From Jannaschia seosinensis (GTDB taxonomy: Bacteria; Pseudomonadota; Alphaproteobacteria; Rhodobacterales; Rhodobacteraceae), in the NCBI RefSeq assembly GCF_001408515.1, contig NZ_CYPR01000085.1, positions 1 to 63,120 of the forward strand: 63,120 nucleotides of DNA, written 5' to 3'. Shown piece after piece: positions 35,014 to 44,254 of the stretch. Every line of letters begins with the position of its first letter. Positions within the stretch are counted from its first letter, which is position 1. The notes beneath the pieces were generated by a model. It made no database searches and had not been told where the DNA came from. It saw only the letters and a list, made by a program, of their open reading frames with translations. A program made the translations under genes and the position numbers.

Positions 35014-35766
35014 ATGGACAGCAAAGTCAGGCTGCATGTAGCCGCACCGGTCGCATCGGGACAAGCGGTGGAGCTGAGCCGCGAGCAGGTCCATTATCTG
35101 TCGGGGGTCATGCGCCTGTCGGTCGGCGACACCCTCACCGTGTTCGACGGCCGCTCCGGCGCATGGCGCGCGCGAATTGCCACGCTGTCCAAGCGGAGTG
35201 GGGAGTTGACCTGCGAGGAACAGGTTGCGCCGCAGCGCGATCCGCCGGATCTGTGGCTTCTCTTCGCGCCGATCAAGAAGGCGCGCACGGACTTCATCGT
35301 CGAGAAGGCGACCGAGCTCGGCAGCGCCCGCATCCTGCCCGTGCGCACCGATCACACCAATTCCGAGCGTATCCGCCGCGACCGCCTGCAGGCCCACGCC
35401 ATCGAAGCCGCCGAGCAATGCGGCGGAACCTTCGTCCCCGAAGTCGACGAGATCGCGCCGCTGTCGGGCCTGCTGGATGATTGGCCCGAGGGCCGGGCGC
35501 TGATCTTCTGCGACGAGGCCCTGTCGGAGGACCCGACATGGAGAGAGGCGAATGGGTCCCGCACCAGCACGGCGCAGCGCCTGCCCCCTGCCCCTGCCGC
35601 CATCCTGATCGGGCCGGAGGGCGGCTTCTCCCCCGAGGAGCGCGAGCGCCTGCGCGCCCATCCGGCGACCGCCGCCATCGCGCTCGGCCCCCGCATCCTG
35701 CGCGCCGACACGGCGGCCGTCGCGGCCCTGACCCTGTGGCAGACCGCACAAGGCGACTGGGGTTGA
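35014..35766 (+). CDS. rsmE: 16S rRNA (uracil-1498-N3)-methyltransferase
   Basis: A SPOUT methyltransferase that modifies U1498 of 16S rRNA. The 250-residue product starts MDSKVRLHVAAPVASGQAVE, with HYLSGVMRLSVGD in the PUA-like domain. The SPOUT knot motifs are ERCRE-like SERIRRDRL, ILIGPEGGFSPEE and LGPRILRADTAAVAAL. A terminator follows directly. Confidence 0.94.
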   Translation: MDSKVRLHVAAPVASGQAVELSREQVHYLSGVMRLSVGDTLTVFDGRSGAWRARIATLSKRSGELTCEEQVAPQRDPPDLWLLFAPIKKARTDFIVEKATELGSARILPVRTDHTNSERIRRDRLQAHAIEAAEQCGGTFVPEVDEIAPLSGLLDDWPEGRALIFCDEALSEDPTWREANGSRTSTAQRLPPAPAAILIGPEGGFSPEERERLRAHPATAAIALGPRILRADTAAVAALTLWQTAQGDWG

Positions 35767-35800
35767 GCCGGGAACCGTCCGAGCCCGGCCCGCGTTTTTC
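35767..35800 (+). terminator. Rho-independent terminator after rsmE
   Basis: gccggg (35767-35772) pairs with cccggc (35784-35789) and is followed by a five-T run at 35795-35799. Confidence 0.6.
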
Positions 35801-35837
35801 CGATTCAGGAATCTCGTAATAATGGCAGGATATTGCA

Positions 35838-36281
35838 ATGGTCACGACAGTCGGAACAGGAAGCGATCCCAAAACGGTCGTCTCGGACCTCATCCAACTC
35901 GAACGCGACGCGATCGCGGCATACGACACCACGATCGACCGCCTCACGAATGCCGAGGCGAAGGGGAAGATCGACGAGTTCAAGCAGGACCACCTGCGCC
36001 ACCTCGAAGAGTTGGAGGGCTTCGCCCGCGATCTGGGGGCCGACATTCCAACCGACACCGATGCCAAGGCGATGCTGACCCAGGGAAAGGTAGCGATTGC
36101 GGCCTTGGGCAGCGACGAGGCGGTGCTCGGCGCGATGTCGACCAACGAGACCGACACGGTAACCGCCTATCGCAACGGCTGCGACAACGCGTCGCTGCCC
36201 GATACGATGCGCCCGATGCTGGAGCGTGCGCTCGAGGACGAGCAGCGGCACAAGACCTGGATGGACAGCGCCTCCGCCTGA
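35838..36281 (+). CDS. Ferritin-like four-helix protein (DUF2383-like)
   Basis: A 147-residue protein with the helix-bundle carboxylate pattern of ferritin-like proteins: LIQLERDAIAAYDTTIDRL, DHLRHLEELEGFARD, TNETDTVTAYRNGC and LEDEQRHKTWMD. These supply four E/H sets that could hold a di-iron site. Stress or iron roles are usual in the family but not shown here. The next gene starts 23 bases downstream. Confidence 0.75.
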   Translation: MVTTVGTGSDPKTVVSDLIQLERDAIAAYDTTIDRLTNAEAKGKIDEFKQDHLRHLEELEGFARDLGADIPTDTDAKAMLTQGKVAIAALGSDEAVLGAMSTNETDTVTAYRNGCDNASLPDTMRPMLERALEDEQRHKTWMDSASA

Positions 36282-36303
36282 TCTTGTCCACAGGGGCGCG
36301 GGC

Positions 36304-36828
36304 GTGATCCGCCCGGAACTCGCGGCGCGCCTGCGCCCTTGGCGCGAGGCCCTGATCGGGGTCGGAGCATTGACGCTCGGTCTGTGGCTCGCGGTGGCGA
36401 CGGGGGGCATTCCTGCGTTGCTCGGGTTGGCGGCGATGGCCGTCGGTTTGGTCCTCGCCGTCTCCGGCCTGCGGCGTGCCCGGCTCTCGGCCACCGGCGA
36501 TGCACCGGGTATGGTCGAGGTGATTGAGGGCCGTGTCACCTATATGGGCCCCACGAATGGCGGAACGGCCGAACTCGACGACATGACGGAGATCGTCTTC
36601 GTCCGTCCCGAACAGGGGCCGGCCGGTTGGGTCATCGCACAGGACGGGGGTGCGCCGCTGATGGTTCCGGACGGCGCGCTCGGGGCGGACAAGCTTCTCG
36701 ATGCCCTCTCCGCCCTGCCGGGGCTGAATTCCGGCGCCATGGTCCGCGCAACCCGCACGGGACGGGGGACATCACGCGTGATCTGGCGGCGGCATCCGTC
36801 CAACGACCATTCGCGCGCCTTGACTTGA
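36304..36828 (+). CDS. Conserved hypothetical membrane protein
   Basis: 174 residues from a GTG at 36304 (VIRPELAARLRPWREALIGV); other frames upstream have no ribosome binding site. Two membrane helices, GALTLGLWLAVATGGIPALL and GLAAMAVGLVLAVSGLRRAR, are followed by a beta-rich soluble part (VEVIEGRVTYMGPTNGGTAE; WVIAQDGGAPLMVPDGA). I know no named function; similar proteins appear in Rhodobacterales beside gshA. Confidence in coding is good from codon pattern. Confidence 0.7.
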   Translation: MIRPELAARLRPWREALIGVGALTLGLWLAVATGGIPALLGLAAMAVGLVLAVSGLRRARLSATGDAPGMVEVIEGRVTYMGPTNGGTAELDDMTEIVFVRPEQGPAGWVIAQDGGAPLMVPDGALGADKLLDALSALPGLNSGAMVRATRTGRGTSRVIWRRHPSNDHSRALT

Positions 36829-36877
36829 GCGGGGGGCGCGGTCACTCGTCCCCCCGACGACGACGCGAGAGGCCCCG

Positions 36878-38248
36878 ATGTCCATTCCACAATCCGGCGG
36901 CGGGCCGATCACCGACCACGCGCAGCTTGCCGAATATCTTGCATCCGGCTGCAAGCCCGAAGCCGAGTGGCGCATCGGGACCGAGCATGAGAAGTTCGGC
37001 TTCCGCACCGATACGCTGACCCCCCTCCCTTATGAGGGCGACCGCTCAATCCTCGCCGTCCTGTCCGGCCTGCGCGACCGCTTCGGCTGGTCTCCGGTCG
37101 AGGAGGGCGGCCGTCTGATCGGGCTGGAGAAGGACGGTGCCAACGTCTCGCTCGAACCCGGTGGCCAGCTCGAGCTGTCCGGCGCTCCGCTCGAGAACAT
37201 TCACCAGACCTGCGACGAGGTGAACGACCACCTGCGCGAGGTAAAGGCGGTGGCGGAGCCGCTGGGCGTCGGCTTCATCGGGCTGGGCGCCGCCCCGATC
37301 TGGCGGCACGAGGACATGCCCCTGATGCCCAAGGGCCGCTACAAGTTGATGGACGGCTATATGGGCCGAGTCGGCACGATGGGGCGCGTCATGATGCGGC
37401 GCACCACCACGGTGCAGGTCAATCTCGATTTCGCCTCCGAAGCCGACATGGTGAAGAAGCTGCGCGTGGCGATGGCACTGCAATCGGTGGCGACGGCGCT
37501 GTTCGCCTCCTCGCCCTTCTTCGAGGGGAAGGTGAACGGTCACAAATCCTGGCGCGCCCGCGTCTGGCGCGATCTGGACGAGGACCGCACCGGCATCCCC
37601 GCCTTTGTCTTCGAAGACGGCATGGGCTTCGAGCGGTGGGTGGACTACGCGCTCGACGTGCCGATGTACTTCATCTACCGCGACGGCCGCTACATCGATG
37701 CGCTGGGTCAGTCGTTCCGCGATTTCCTGCGCGGGGAACTGCCCGCCCTGCCGGGTGAAAAGCCGACGCTGAGCGATTGGGCCGACCACCTGACGACGCT
37801 GTTCCCCGAAGCGCGGATCAAGAAATACATGGAGATGCGCGGCGCCGATGGCGGCCCGTGGCGCCGGCTCTGCGCGCTCCCCGCCTTCTGGGTGGGCCTG
37901 ATGTATAATGCGACGTCGCTGGACGCGGCTTGGGACCTCGCAAAGGACTGGGATCAGGAGACGCGCCTCGCCCTGCGGGTCGCGGCAAGCGAGGATGGGC
38001 TGCAGGCCAAAACCAACGGCGTGCGGATGCACGATCTTGCGCGCGAATTGCTGGCAATCTCCGAAGCCGGCCTGAAGGCGCGAGCGCGGGAGGGCGCGGG
38101 CGGCCTGATCCCCGACGAGACGCACTTTCTCAACGCCCTGAAAGAGAGCGTCGAGACCGGACGCACCTATGCCGACGAACTCCTTGACGATTATCACGGA
38201 CCGTGGGGCGGCGACCTGACGCGCATCTTCGCGGAGCGCGCCTACTGA
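36878..38248 (+). CDS. gshA: Glutamate-cysteine ligase (plant/alphaproteobacterial type)
   Basis: First step of glutathione synthesis: ATP-dependent joining of Glu and Cys. The 456 residues begin MSIPQSGGGPITDHAQLAEY, with the active-site opening WRIGTEHEKFGF, then SLEPGGQLELSGAPLENIHQ and GRYKLMDGYMGRVGTMGRVM with MRRTTTVQVNLDF, all typical of the plant-like class rather than the enteric GshA. Glutathione-dependent yghU is encoded 5 kb away. Confidence 0.93.
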   Translation: MSIPQSGGGPITDHAQLAEYLASGCKPEAEWRIGTEHEKFGFRTDTLTPLPYEGDRSILAVLSGLRDRFGWSPVEEGGRLIGLEKDGANVSLEPGGQLELSGAPLENIHQTCDEVNDHLREVKAVAEPLGVGFIGLGAAPIWRHEDMPLMPKGRYKLMDGYMGRVGTMGRVMMRRTTTVQVNLDFASEADMVKKLRVAMALQSVATALFASSPFFEGKVNGHKSWRARVWRDLDEDRTGIPAFVFEDGMGFERWVDYALDVPMYFIYRDGRYIDALGQSFRDFLRGELPALPGEKPTLSDWADHLTTLFPEARIKKYMEMRGADGGPWRRLCALPAFWVGLMYNATSLDAAWDLAKDWDQETRLALRVAASEDGLQAKTNGVRMHDLARELLAISEAGLKARAREGAGGLIPDETHFLNALKESVETGRTYADELLDDYHGPWGGDLTRIFAERAY

Positions 38249-38362
38249 CCGAGGCCGTTGCGCTCGGGCAACATGCGTGAAGCTGCGGCAACCGGAGCTT
38301 GCGCCGGGCTGTCGGTCCGGTCTGATCTTTGCCTAGTGCAGCGCGACCGGAGGTCCCCGAAC

Positions 38363-38620
38363 ATGCGTGATTTCTTCATCAAGGCTCTCGACAATCTTGT
38401 CGGGATCATCGTGATCCTCGGCGCGGTCGGGATCGTGATTTCGGCGGGCGCCGCGCTGCTCGCGCCCAACGGCGGCGGCGTGCTCATGGCGCTGGCGATC
38501 CTCATTGGCGGATCGATCAACCTGATCCTGCTTGGCGGCTTCATGTATCTGGGCCTCGGCATCTACCACAACACCCGCCGCATGGCCGATGCGATGGATC
38601 GCGACGCGGCGCCTCGCTGA
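38363..38620 (+). CDS. Small membrane protein, hypothetical
   Basis: 85 residues from ATG 38363 (cggaggt ribosome binding site). Two hydrophobic helices: LVGIIVILGAVGIVISAGAA and GVLMALAILIGGSINLILLG, the second running into a Gly-rich FMYLGLGIYHNTRRM. No named family; the stop abuts the stop of the convergent gene at 38621. Confidence 0.65.
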   Translation: MRDFFIKALDNLVGIIVILGAVGIVISAGAALLAPNGGGVLMALAILIGGSINLILLGGFMYLGLGIYHNTRRMADAMDRDAAPR

Positions 38621-38887
38621 TCACCTTCGTTGCACGAGGTCGGCCATAAAGGCCACGACCTTGGCGCGCGGCATCTCGCACGGCTTCAGCAATGGGCCAC
38701 GGTCCAGGCGGTAGAGGTTGAAGCTGATGTAGTCCGATCCGTCAAGCGCGCGGGCCACCAGCTTCTCCGATGCGCCGCGTGAAAAGAGGGTCCGCGTGAC
38801 GATCCAATCCACGCCTGCCACTTCGGTGCGAAACGTGCCGAGCGGCAAGTCGTGCAACGCCGCCGAAACCGTTTCCGCGTCGGTCAC
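38621..38887 (-). CDS. Small conserved hypothetical protein after plsY
   Basis: 88 residues from a GTG at 38887 whose GTGA overlaps the plsY stop, indicating coupled translation. The sequence TFRTEVAGVDWIVTRTLFSR and SDYISFNLYRLDRGPLLKPC ends in the basic helix FMADLVQRR. It resembles a short uncharacterised family found after plsY in Rhodobacteraceae. Function unknown. Confidence 0.7.
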   Translation of the reverse strand: MTDAETVSAALHDLPLGTFRTEVAGVDWIVTRTLFSRGASEKLVARALDGSDYISFNLYRLDRGPLLKPCEMPRAKVVAFMADLVQRR

Positions 38888-39486
38888 TTGCGCCCGATCC
38901 GCGGCTCCTCGCCCCGGCGCAGGCGGGAGATGTTGCCGCGATGGAACCAGACGACCATTACAGCGAAGACGGTCGCCAGAAACGCCGCCTCGGGCCGCAG
39001 CATCAGTGCCCAGAACGGCACCGACGCCGCCGCGACGATTGCGCCCAGCGACGAGATCCGCGTCACCGCCGCCGCCGCAAGCCAGGTGCCGCAGGCCGCG
39101 AGACCCAGCGGCCAGGCCAGCGCCAGCATCGTGCCGAGGAACGTCGCCACGCCCTTGCCGCCACGAAAGCCAAGCCAGACGGGATAGGCATGGCCGAGAA
39201 ATGCCAAGAGCGCCGCAACCTGCGCCGCATCCTCGCCGAAGGTCGTGCGCGCCATCAATACCGCGAACCCGCCCTTTCCGGCATCCCCGATCAGCGTCAG
39301 GAACGCCGCGAGCTTGTTGCCCGTGCGCAGCACGTTGGTCGCGCCGATATTGCCCGATCCGATGGTTCGCAGATTGCCCAACCGGAACAGGCGCGCCATG
39401 ACGATCCCGAACGGCACCGCGCCGAGGAAATAGGACAAAACCGCGGTCACGGCGAGCCACTCGATCGGCGTGACGAAATCAGGCAT
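38884..39486 (-). CDS. plsY: Glycerol-3-phosphate acyltransferase (acyl-phosphate dependent)
   Basis: Inner-membrane enzyme that makes lysophosphatidic acid from acyl-phosphate and glycerol 3-phosphate. The 200-residue protein has the PlsY motifs SYFLGAVPFGIVMARLF, GSGNIGATNVLR (motif 1) and GFRGGKGVATFLG (motif 2) between five membrane helices. Its ATG overlaps the upstream dihydroorotase-like gene by 8 bases; the next gene overlaps by 4. It is part of a pyrB-hyp-pyrC-like-plsY minus-strand run. Confidence 0.93.
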   Translation of the reverse strand: MPDFVTPIEWLAVTAVLSYFLGAVPFGIVMARLFRLGNLRTIGSGNIGATNVLRTGNKLAAFLTLIGDAGKGGFAVLMARTTFGEDAAQVAALLAFLGHAYPVWLGFRGGKGVATFLGTMLALAWPLGLAACGTWLAAAAVTRISSLGAIVAAASVPFWALMLRPEAAFLATVFAVMVVWFHRGNISRLRRGEEPRIGRK

Positions 39487-40750
39487 GTGCGTTGTTCCGG
39501 TCGAAGATGCGGGTTCCGCCCACCCAAGTTCCGATCACCCGTCCCTCCATCCGCGCGCCGTCGAACGGCGTGTTCTTCGACTTCGACGCCATCGTCCAGC
39601 GGTCCAGCACGAAGGGCGCATCGGGGTCGAACAGAACCAGATCGGCCGGTGCGCCGACCTCCAGCGTCCCGCCTTCGAGCCCGAGCCGCCGCGCCGGATT
39701 GGTCGACAGCGCCCGCCACAGCGACGGCAGGTCCAGATGCCCCGCATGGACCAGCCGCATCGCCGCCGGCAGCAGCGTCTCCAGCCCCACGGCACCGGGC
39801 GCGGCCTCCTCGAAGGGCAGGCGCTTCGACTCCTCGTCCTGCGGCGTATGCATGGACGAGATCACGTCGATCGCCCCCTCGGCGAGCGCCGCGACCATGG
39901 CGACCCGGTCGTCCTCGTCCCGCAGAGGCGGCGTCACCTTGAAGAAGGTGCGGTAATCGGCAATGTCGAGCACGTTGAGCGTCAGGTGATGGATCGAAAT
40001 CCCCGCCGTCACATCGAGCCCCGCCGCCCGCGCCCGCACCAGCGCAGGCAGCGATGCGGCGCAGGTGATCTGATCGAGGTGATAGGCGACGCCGGTCGCC
40101 TCCACGAGCGCAAGATCGCGCTCCAATCCCATCCGCTCGGCCAGCGGCGCGACGCCGGGCAACCCGCGCAGCGACGCGAACTTGCCCGACGTGATGCAGG
40201 CCCCCCGGCTGAGCCCCGGATCCTGCGGATGCCCGACGACCAGCGCGCCGAGCGACCGCGCATAGGTCAGGCAACGGCTCAGGACCCTCGTATCCTCGAC
40301 CACATGCGTCCCGTCGGTGAAGGCCACGGCGCCGGCATCGCGCAGGAAGCCAATCTCCGTCATCTCGCGCCCCGCGCGCCCCTTGGTCAGCGCGGCCATG
40401 TGCCGGACACGGACGACCGATTCGGCGGCGCGTGCGCGCACATGTTCCAGCATCTCGGGTCCGTCGATCACGGGGATTGTATCGGGACGGCAGACAATCG
40501 TCGTCACGCCCCCCCGCGCGGCGGCCCGCCCGGCGGTGCGGAAACTCTCCTTGTGGCGCTCGCCCGGTTCCCCGACCTTGACGCCCACATCAACGATCCC
40601 GGGGGCAAGGCACCGGCCGCCGCAATCCACGACCTCCGACGCCGGGCCCGGCGCGGCGATCCGCCCGTCCTCGATGCGCAACTCGCCCGGCGCGTCAGTC
40701 CCGGAGACCGGGTCGATCAAGCGGACATTGGTGAAGAGGGTCGTGCTCAT
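39479..40750 (-). CDS. pyrC: Dihydroorotase-like protein (PyrC', probably non-catalytic)
   Basis: A 423-residue amidohydrolase-fold protein of the type I dihydroorotase family. The family's metal-binding opening 'D-x-H-x-H-x-R-E-P-G' reads VDVGVKVGEPGERHKE: both histidines are lost. The later ligand sites are also changed (GHPQDPGLS for the 'HCED' region; SSMHTPQDEESK for 'TDHAPH'). Catalysis is thus unlikely. In Pseudomonas and others an inactive PyrC' is encoded beside pyrB and is needed to assemble aspartate transcarbamoylase; pyrB lies about 0.7 kb upstream on the same strand, which suits that role. A true dihydroorotase should be encoded elsewhere. Confidence 0.88.
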   Translation of the reverse strand: MSTTLFTNVRLIDPVSGTDAPGELRIEDGRIAAPGPASEVVDCGGRCLAPGIVDVGVKVGEPGERHKESFRTAGRAAARGGVTTIVCRPDTIPVIDGPEMLEHVRARAAESVVRVRHMAALTKGRAGREMTEIGFLRDAGAVAFTDGTHVVEDTRVLSRCLTYARSLGALVVGHPQDPGLSRGACITSGKFASLRGLPGVAPLAERMGLERDLALVEATGVAYHLDQITCAASLPALVRARAAGLDVTAGISIHHLTLNVLDIADYRTFFKVTPPLRDEDDRVAMVAALAEGAIDVISSMHTPQDEESKRLPFEEAAPGAVGLETLLPAAMRLVHAGHLDLPSLWRALSTNPARRLGLEGGTLEVGAPADLVLFDPDAPFVLDRWTMASKSKNTPFDGARMEGRVIGTWVGGTRIFDRNNAHA

Positions 40751-40795
40751 GACGCTTGTGCTAGCCGGGCCCTGTCCCGCTGTCCATCGCGCGCG

Positions 40796-41338
40796 TCAGG
40801 CCAGAACCACGAGCAGCGCCGCCAGCACCAGCGCGGCGACCACGATCCAGACGATCGTGCCGGTGCCGAGACCACGCCGCGCAGGCTCCTCCGGGCTGTC
40901 CCTCGGCGTGGGCGGCACGTCGGTGCTGCGGGGAACGGCACGCTGACTCATGTCGGCCTCGGCGGGCGCATAGCTGCCGATATGCGTCAGTTCCGGCGTC
41001 AGTTCGAGCTTGTCCACGCCCTCCACCGCGCGCGGCGCCAACACCACCACATCCCCCGACAAGGCATCGAGCTTGGCCGCATCCGGCGCCAGAGCCACAT
41101 CTGGAATGTCGTGCGCCTGCGCCAGATAGGTTCGCAGCCCGATCGGATGCACATCGCGCACGGCAAAGACCTCGGCATAGGTTGCGTCGATCTCGGCCCC
41201 GAACGCCTCCGACAACGGCGTCTCGCCGGGTTCCTCGCGCATTTGCGACAGATACGTCTGGTGCGGCAGCTTCAGCGCCCCGTCGGAGACGGCGAAAACG
41301 TGGATGCGCGGGTCGCGGGGGAGAAGTTCGATGGGCAT
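40796..41338 (-). CDS. Conserved hypothetical protein with C-terminal membrane anchor
   Basis: 180 residues between pyrB and the pyrC-like gene. The soluble N-terminal part (MPIELLPRDPRIHVFAVSDG ... LELTPELTHIGSYAPAEADM) is followed by a proline-rich linker and one C-terminal helix, GTIVWIVVAALVLAALLVVL, so it is tail-anchored. No named family. Its place in the operon hints at a link with pyrimidine or membrane-lipid genes, but none is proven. Confidence 0.7.
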   Translation of the reverse strand: MPIELLPRDPRIHVFAVSDGALKLPHQTYLSQMREEPGETPLSEAFGAEIDATYAEVFAVRDVHPIGLRTYLAQAHDIPDVALAPDAAKLDALSGDVVVLAPRAVEGVDKLELTPELTHIGSYAPAEADMSQRAVPRSTDVPPTPRDSPEEPARRGLGTGTIVWIVVAALVLAALLVVLA

Positions 41339-41436
41339 GTGCGGTCCTTCGGGCTCGGGGTTCCATCGGTGAACGCGCAGAGCCCGGCGGCGGTTCGCCC
41401 CCTGTCCGCCCGGCGATCGCGCCGACGCCGCCTCCG

Positions 41437-42381
41437 TCAGACGCCGTTCACGCGTTCCCGGAGGTTCCGCGCCAGAAGATCCATCGCCGCCATACGGACG
41501 GCCACGCCCATTTCCACCTGCTTTTGGATGACGGACCGGTTTATGTCGTCGGCAAGCGTGCCGTCGATCTCCACCCCCCGGTTCATCGGACCGGGATGCA
41601 TGACGATCGCGTCGGGTTTGGCCGCCCTGAGCTTTTCCGCGTCCAATCCGAAGCGGTGATAATATTCCCGCTCCGACGGGATGAAGGCACCGTCCATCCG
41701 CTCCCGCTGAAGGCGCAGCATCATCACCACATCCGCGTCGCGCAGACCCTCGGCCATGTCGTCGGTAACCTCCACGCCCAGCTCCCCGACCTGCGCCGGC
41801 ATCAGCGTCGGCGGTCCCACGAGACGGACCCGGTTCTCCATCTTGCCCAGCAGGATCAGGTTCGACCGCGCCACCCGGCTATGGGCGATGTCCCCGCAGA
41901 TCGCGACGGTCAGCCGGTGCAACCGCCCCTTGGCCTGGCGGATCGTCAGCGCATCGAGCAGCGCCTGCGTCGGATGCTCGTGCCGCCCGTCGCCGGCGTT
42001 GAGAACCGCGCAGTTCACCTTTTCCGCCAGCAGATTGACCGCGCCGGAATGCGGATGCCGCACCACCAGCAGATCCGGCCGCATCGCGTTGAGCGTCAGC
42101 GCCGTGTCGATCAGCGTCTCGCCCTTTTTCAGGCTGGAGGCCTGCATTGCCATGTTCATGACATCCGCGCCGAGGCGCTTGCCCGCGATCTCGAAGGAGG
42201 CCTGCGTCCGGGTGGACGCCTCGAAGAACATGTTGACCTGCGTCAGTCCGGCCAGGGCATCGCCATGGCGATCGCCCCGGCGCTGGGCCTCGGCGTAGTG
42301 GTCCGCACGGTCGAGCAATGCGGTAATCTCGGCGGGATGCAGGGGCTCGATGCCGAGGAGGTGGCGCTGGGTGAAGGTCAT
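41437..42381 (-). CDS. pyrB: Aspartate carbamoyltransferase catalytic subunit
   Basis: Joins carbamoyl phosphate and aspartate in pyrimidine synthesis. 314 residues with [15 protein letters not shown] (the 'STRT' carbamoyl-phosphate loop), [26 protein letters not shown] and [11 protein letters not shown]. No regulatory pyrI is seen. The pyrC-like gene downstream lacks catalytic ligands and may be its structural partner. It is divergent from the uracil-DNA glycosylase gene. Confidence 0.95.
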   Translation of the reverse strand: MTFTQRHLLGIEPLHPAEITALLDRADHYAEAQRRGDRHGDALAGLTQVNMFFEASTRTQASFEIAGKRLGADVMNMAMQASSLKKGETLIDTALTLNAMRPDLLVVRHPHSGAVNLLAEKVNCAVLNAGDGRHEHPTQALLDALTIRQAKGRLHRLTVAICGDIAHSRVARSNLILLGKMENRVRLVGPPTLMPAQVGELGVEVTDDMAEGLRDADVVMMLRLQRERMDGAFIPSEREYYHRFGLDAEKLRAAKPDAIVMHPGPMNRGVEIDGTLADDINRSVIQKQVEMGVAVRMAAMDLLARNLRERVNGV

Positions 42382-42509
42382 GGACCGCTTGTCGCCGCGC
42401 TGCCCGGCCGGTTCAACCCTTCGCGCACGCAGGGCGGGCGATCCGGCGCAACAATCGGGCCGCCGGGGCGAGCCTTTCCCCCGGCGGCCGGCCGCGCTAC
42501 GTCCACGGC

Positions 42510-43313
42510 ATGGAACCCGATCTCGATCCCCACGCCGCGCGCGCCGCGCTCGAATGGCTCATCGAGATGGGCTGCGACGAGGCGATCGGCCCGTCTCCGG
42601 TGGACCGCTACGCTCTTCCGGCGCGGATGCCGGCGCCCGCGCGCGCCAAGACGCCTCCGCCCGATTCCGTCCCGCAATTCGCCCCCGCATCGGCGGCACC
42701 GGAGGATCCCGTCGCGGCGGCGGAACGTGCCGCCGCCGGCGCCGCCGATCTTGCGGGCCTCAAGGCGGCGATGATGGCCTATCCCCATTGCGACCTGCGG
42801 CTCGGGGCGAAATCGCTGGTCTTCTCCGACGGGGATCCGGCCGCGCGCGTGATGATCGTGGGCGAGGCGCCCGGACGCGAGGAGGACCGCCAGGGCAAAC
42901 CGTTCGTGGGCCAGGCAGGGCAGCTTCTCGACCGGATGCTGGGCGCGATCGGGCTGGCGCGGCAGGCCGAGGATCCCGCGCGTGCCATCTATATCACCAA
43001 TGTCCTGCCCTGGCGCCCTCCTTCGAACCGCGATCCCGCGGCCGACGAGGTGGCGATGATGCTGCCTTTCCTGCGCCGGCACGTTGAACTGGCGGCGCCC
43101 GAGATGCTTGTCGTGATGGGCAACCATGCGGCTTTCGCATTGTTGGGAAAGCGCGGCATCACGCGGCTGCGCGGAGCCTGGAGCGAGGCGCTCGGCCTGC
43201 CGGTCCTGCCGATGCTCCACCCTGCCTACCTCTTGCGCCAGCCCGCCGCGAAGCGTGACGCCTGGGCGGATCTGCTCTCCCTCGCCGCCCGGCTGGACGA
43301 ACCGCCGTCGTGA
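42510..43313 (+). CDS. Family-4-like uracil-DNA glycosylase lacking the Fe-S cysteines
   Basis: Removes uracil from DNA. A Pro/Ala-rich N-terminal stretch of about 90 residues precedes the glycosylase fold, with motif 1 [20 protein letters not shown] and motif 2 [10 protein letters not shown]. Family 4 enzymes hold a [4Fe-4S] cluster through four cysteines; here only one is left near the start (PHCDLRL), and the position in 'NVLKCRPP' reads NVLPWRPP. The protein has just two cysteines in all 267 residues. It is probably a functional, cluster-free variant, though activity is not shown. Confidence 0.85.
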   Translation: MEPDLDPHAARAALEWLIEMGCDEAIGPSPVDRYALPARMPAPARAKTPPPDSVPQFAPASAAPEDPVAAAERAAAGAADLAGLKAAMMAYPHCDLRLGAKSLVFSDGDPAARVMIVGEAPGREEDRQGKPFVGQAGQLLDRMLGAIGLARQAEDPARAIYITNVLPWRPPSNRDPAADEVAMMLPFLRRHVELAAPEMLVVMGNHAAFALLGKRGITRLRGAWSEALGLPVLPMLHPAYLLRQPAAKRDAWADLLSLAARLDEPPS

Positions 43314-43401
43314 CCATCCCGCTTCTTCGCTTGAGAAACACCTCAGGGAGCGCGAGGGACTTTCCCCTCGCTCCCGCACTACCAAGAAGGAACACCGCCC
43401 G

Positions 43402-44220
43402 ATGACCTACACGCCCCCCAAAATCTGGACGCCCTCCGAATCCGGCGGCCGGTTCGCCTCGATCAACCGCCCCGTGGCGGGCCCGACGCATGAAAAGCCA
43501 TTGCCCGAGGGAGAGCATCCCTACCAACTCTACTCTCTGGCCACGCCCAACGGGGTCAAGGTGACGATCCTGTTCGAGGAACTCATCGAGGCCGGGCACG
43601 ACATCGAATACGACGCCTGGCTCATCGACATCGGCGAGGGCGACCAGTTCGGCTCCGGCTTCGTCGCGGTGAACCCGAATTCGAAGATCCCCGCCCTGCT
43701 CGACCGGACCGGCCCCGAACCGGTGCGTGTGTTCGAAAGCGCGGCGATCATGCTTCACCTCGCCGAGCGCTACGACGCCTTCCTCGGCCAGCCCCGCAGC
43801 GAAATGCTCTCCTGGCTGTTCTGGCAGATGGGCTCCGCGCCGTTCCTCGGGGGCGGCTTCGGGCATTTCTACGCCTATGCGCCCGAGAAGCTGGAATATC
43901 CGATCAACCGCTATACGATGGAGGCGAAGCGGCAGCTCGACGTGCTCAATCGCCACCTCGCCGAGAACGAATGGATGGCGGGCGACTACTCCATCGCCGA
44001 CATGGCGATCTGGTCGTGGTATGGGCAGCTTTGCCTCGGGCGGCTCTACGACGCGGCGACCTTCCTGTCGGTTCACGAATACGAGCACGTCATGGAATGG
44101 GCGCGGCGCATCGATGACCGCCCCGCGATCCGGCGCGGCCGGATGGTGAACCGCAACTTCGGCGACGACGAGTCCCTGAAGCTGCCGGAACGCCATTCGC
44201 GCGCCGACTTCGACCGCTGA
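43402..44220 (+). CDS. yghU: Glutathione-dependent disulfide-bond oxidoreductase (YghU-like GST)
   Basis: A 272-residue glutathione S-transferase of the Nu class. The N-terminal extension IWTPSESGGRFASINRPVAG-THEK, the thioredoxin-like LYSLATPNGVKVTILFEELI, the NPNSKIPALLDR cis-proline loop and ESAAIMLHLAERYDAF are as in E. coli YghU, which reduces disulphides with two glutathiones. A ribosome binding site (gaaggaac) precedes ATG 43402. moaB follows after 34 bases. Confidence 0.9.
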   Translation: MTYTPPKIWTPSESGGRFASINRPVAGPTHEKPLPEGEHPYQLYSLATPNGVKVTILFEELIEAGHDIEYDAWLIDIGEGDQFGSGFVAVNPNSKIPALLDRTGPEPVRVFESAAIMLHLAERYDAFLGQPRSEMLSWLFWQMGSAPFLGGGFGHFYAYAPEKLEYPINRYTMEAKRQLDVLNRHLAENEWMAGDYSIADMAIWSWYGQLCLGRLYDAATFLSVHEYEHVMEWARRIDDRPAIRRGRMVNRNFGDDESLKLPERHSRADFDR

Positions 44221-44254
44221 GCGCCCCCCGCGACCCCCAACCAGAAAGAGGCGC

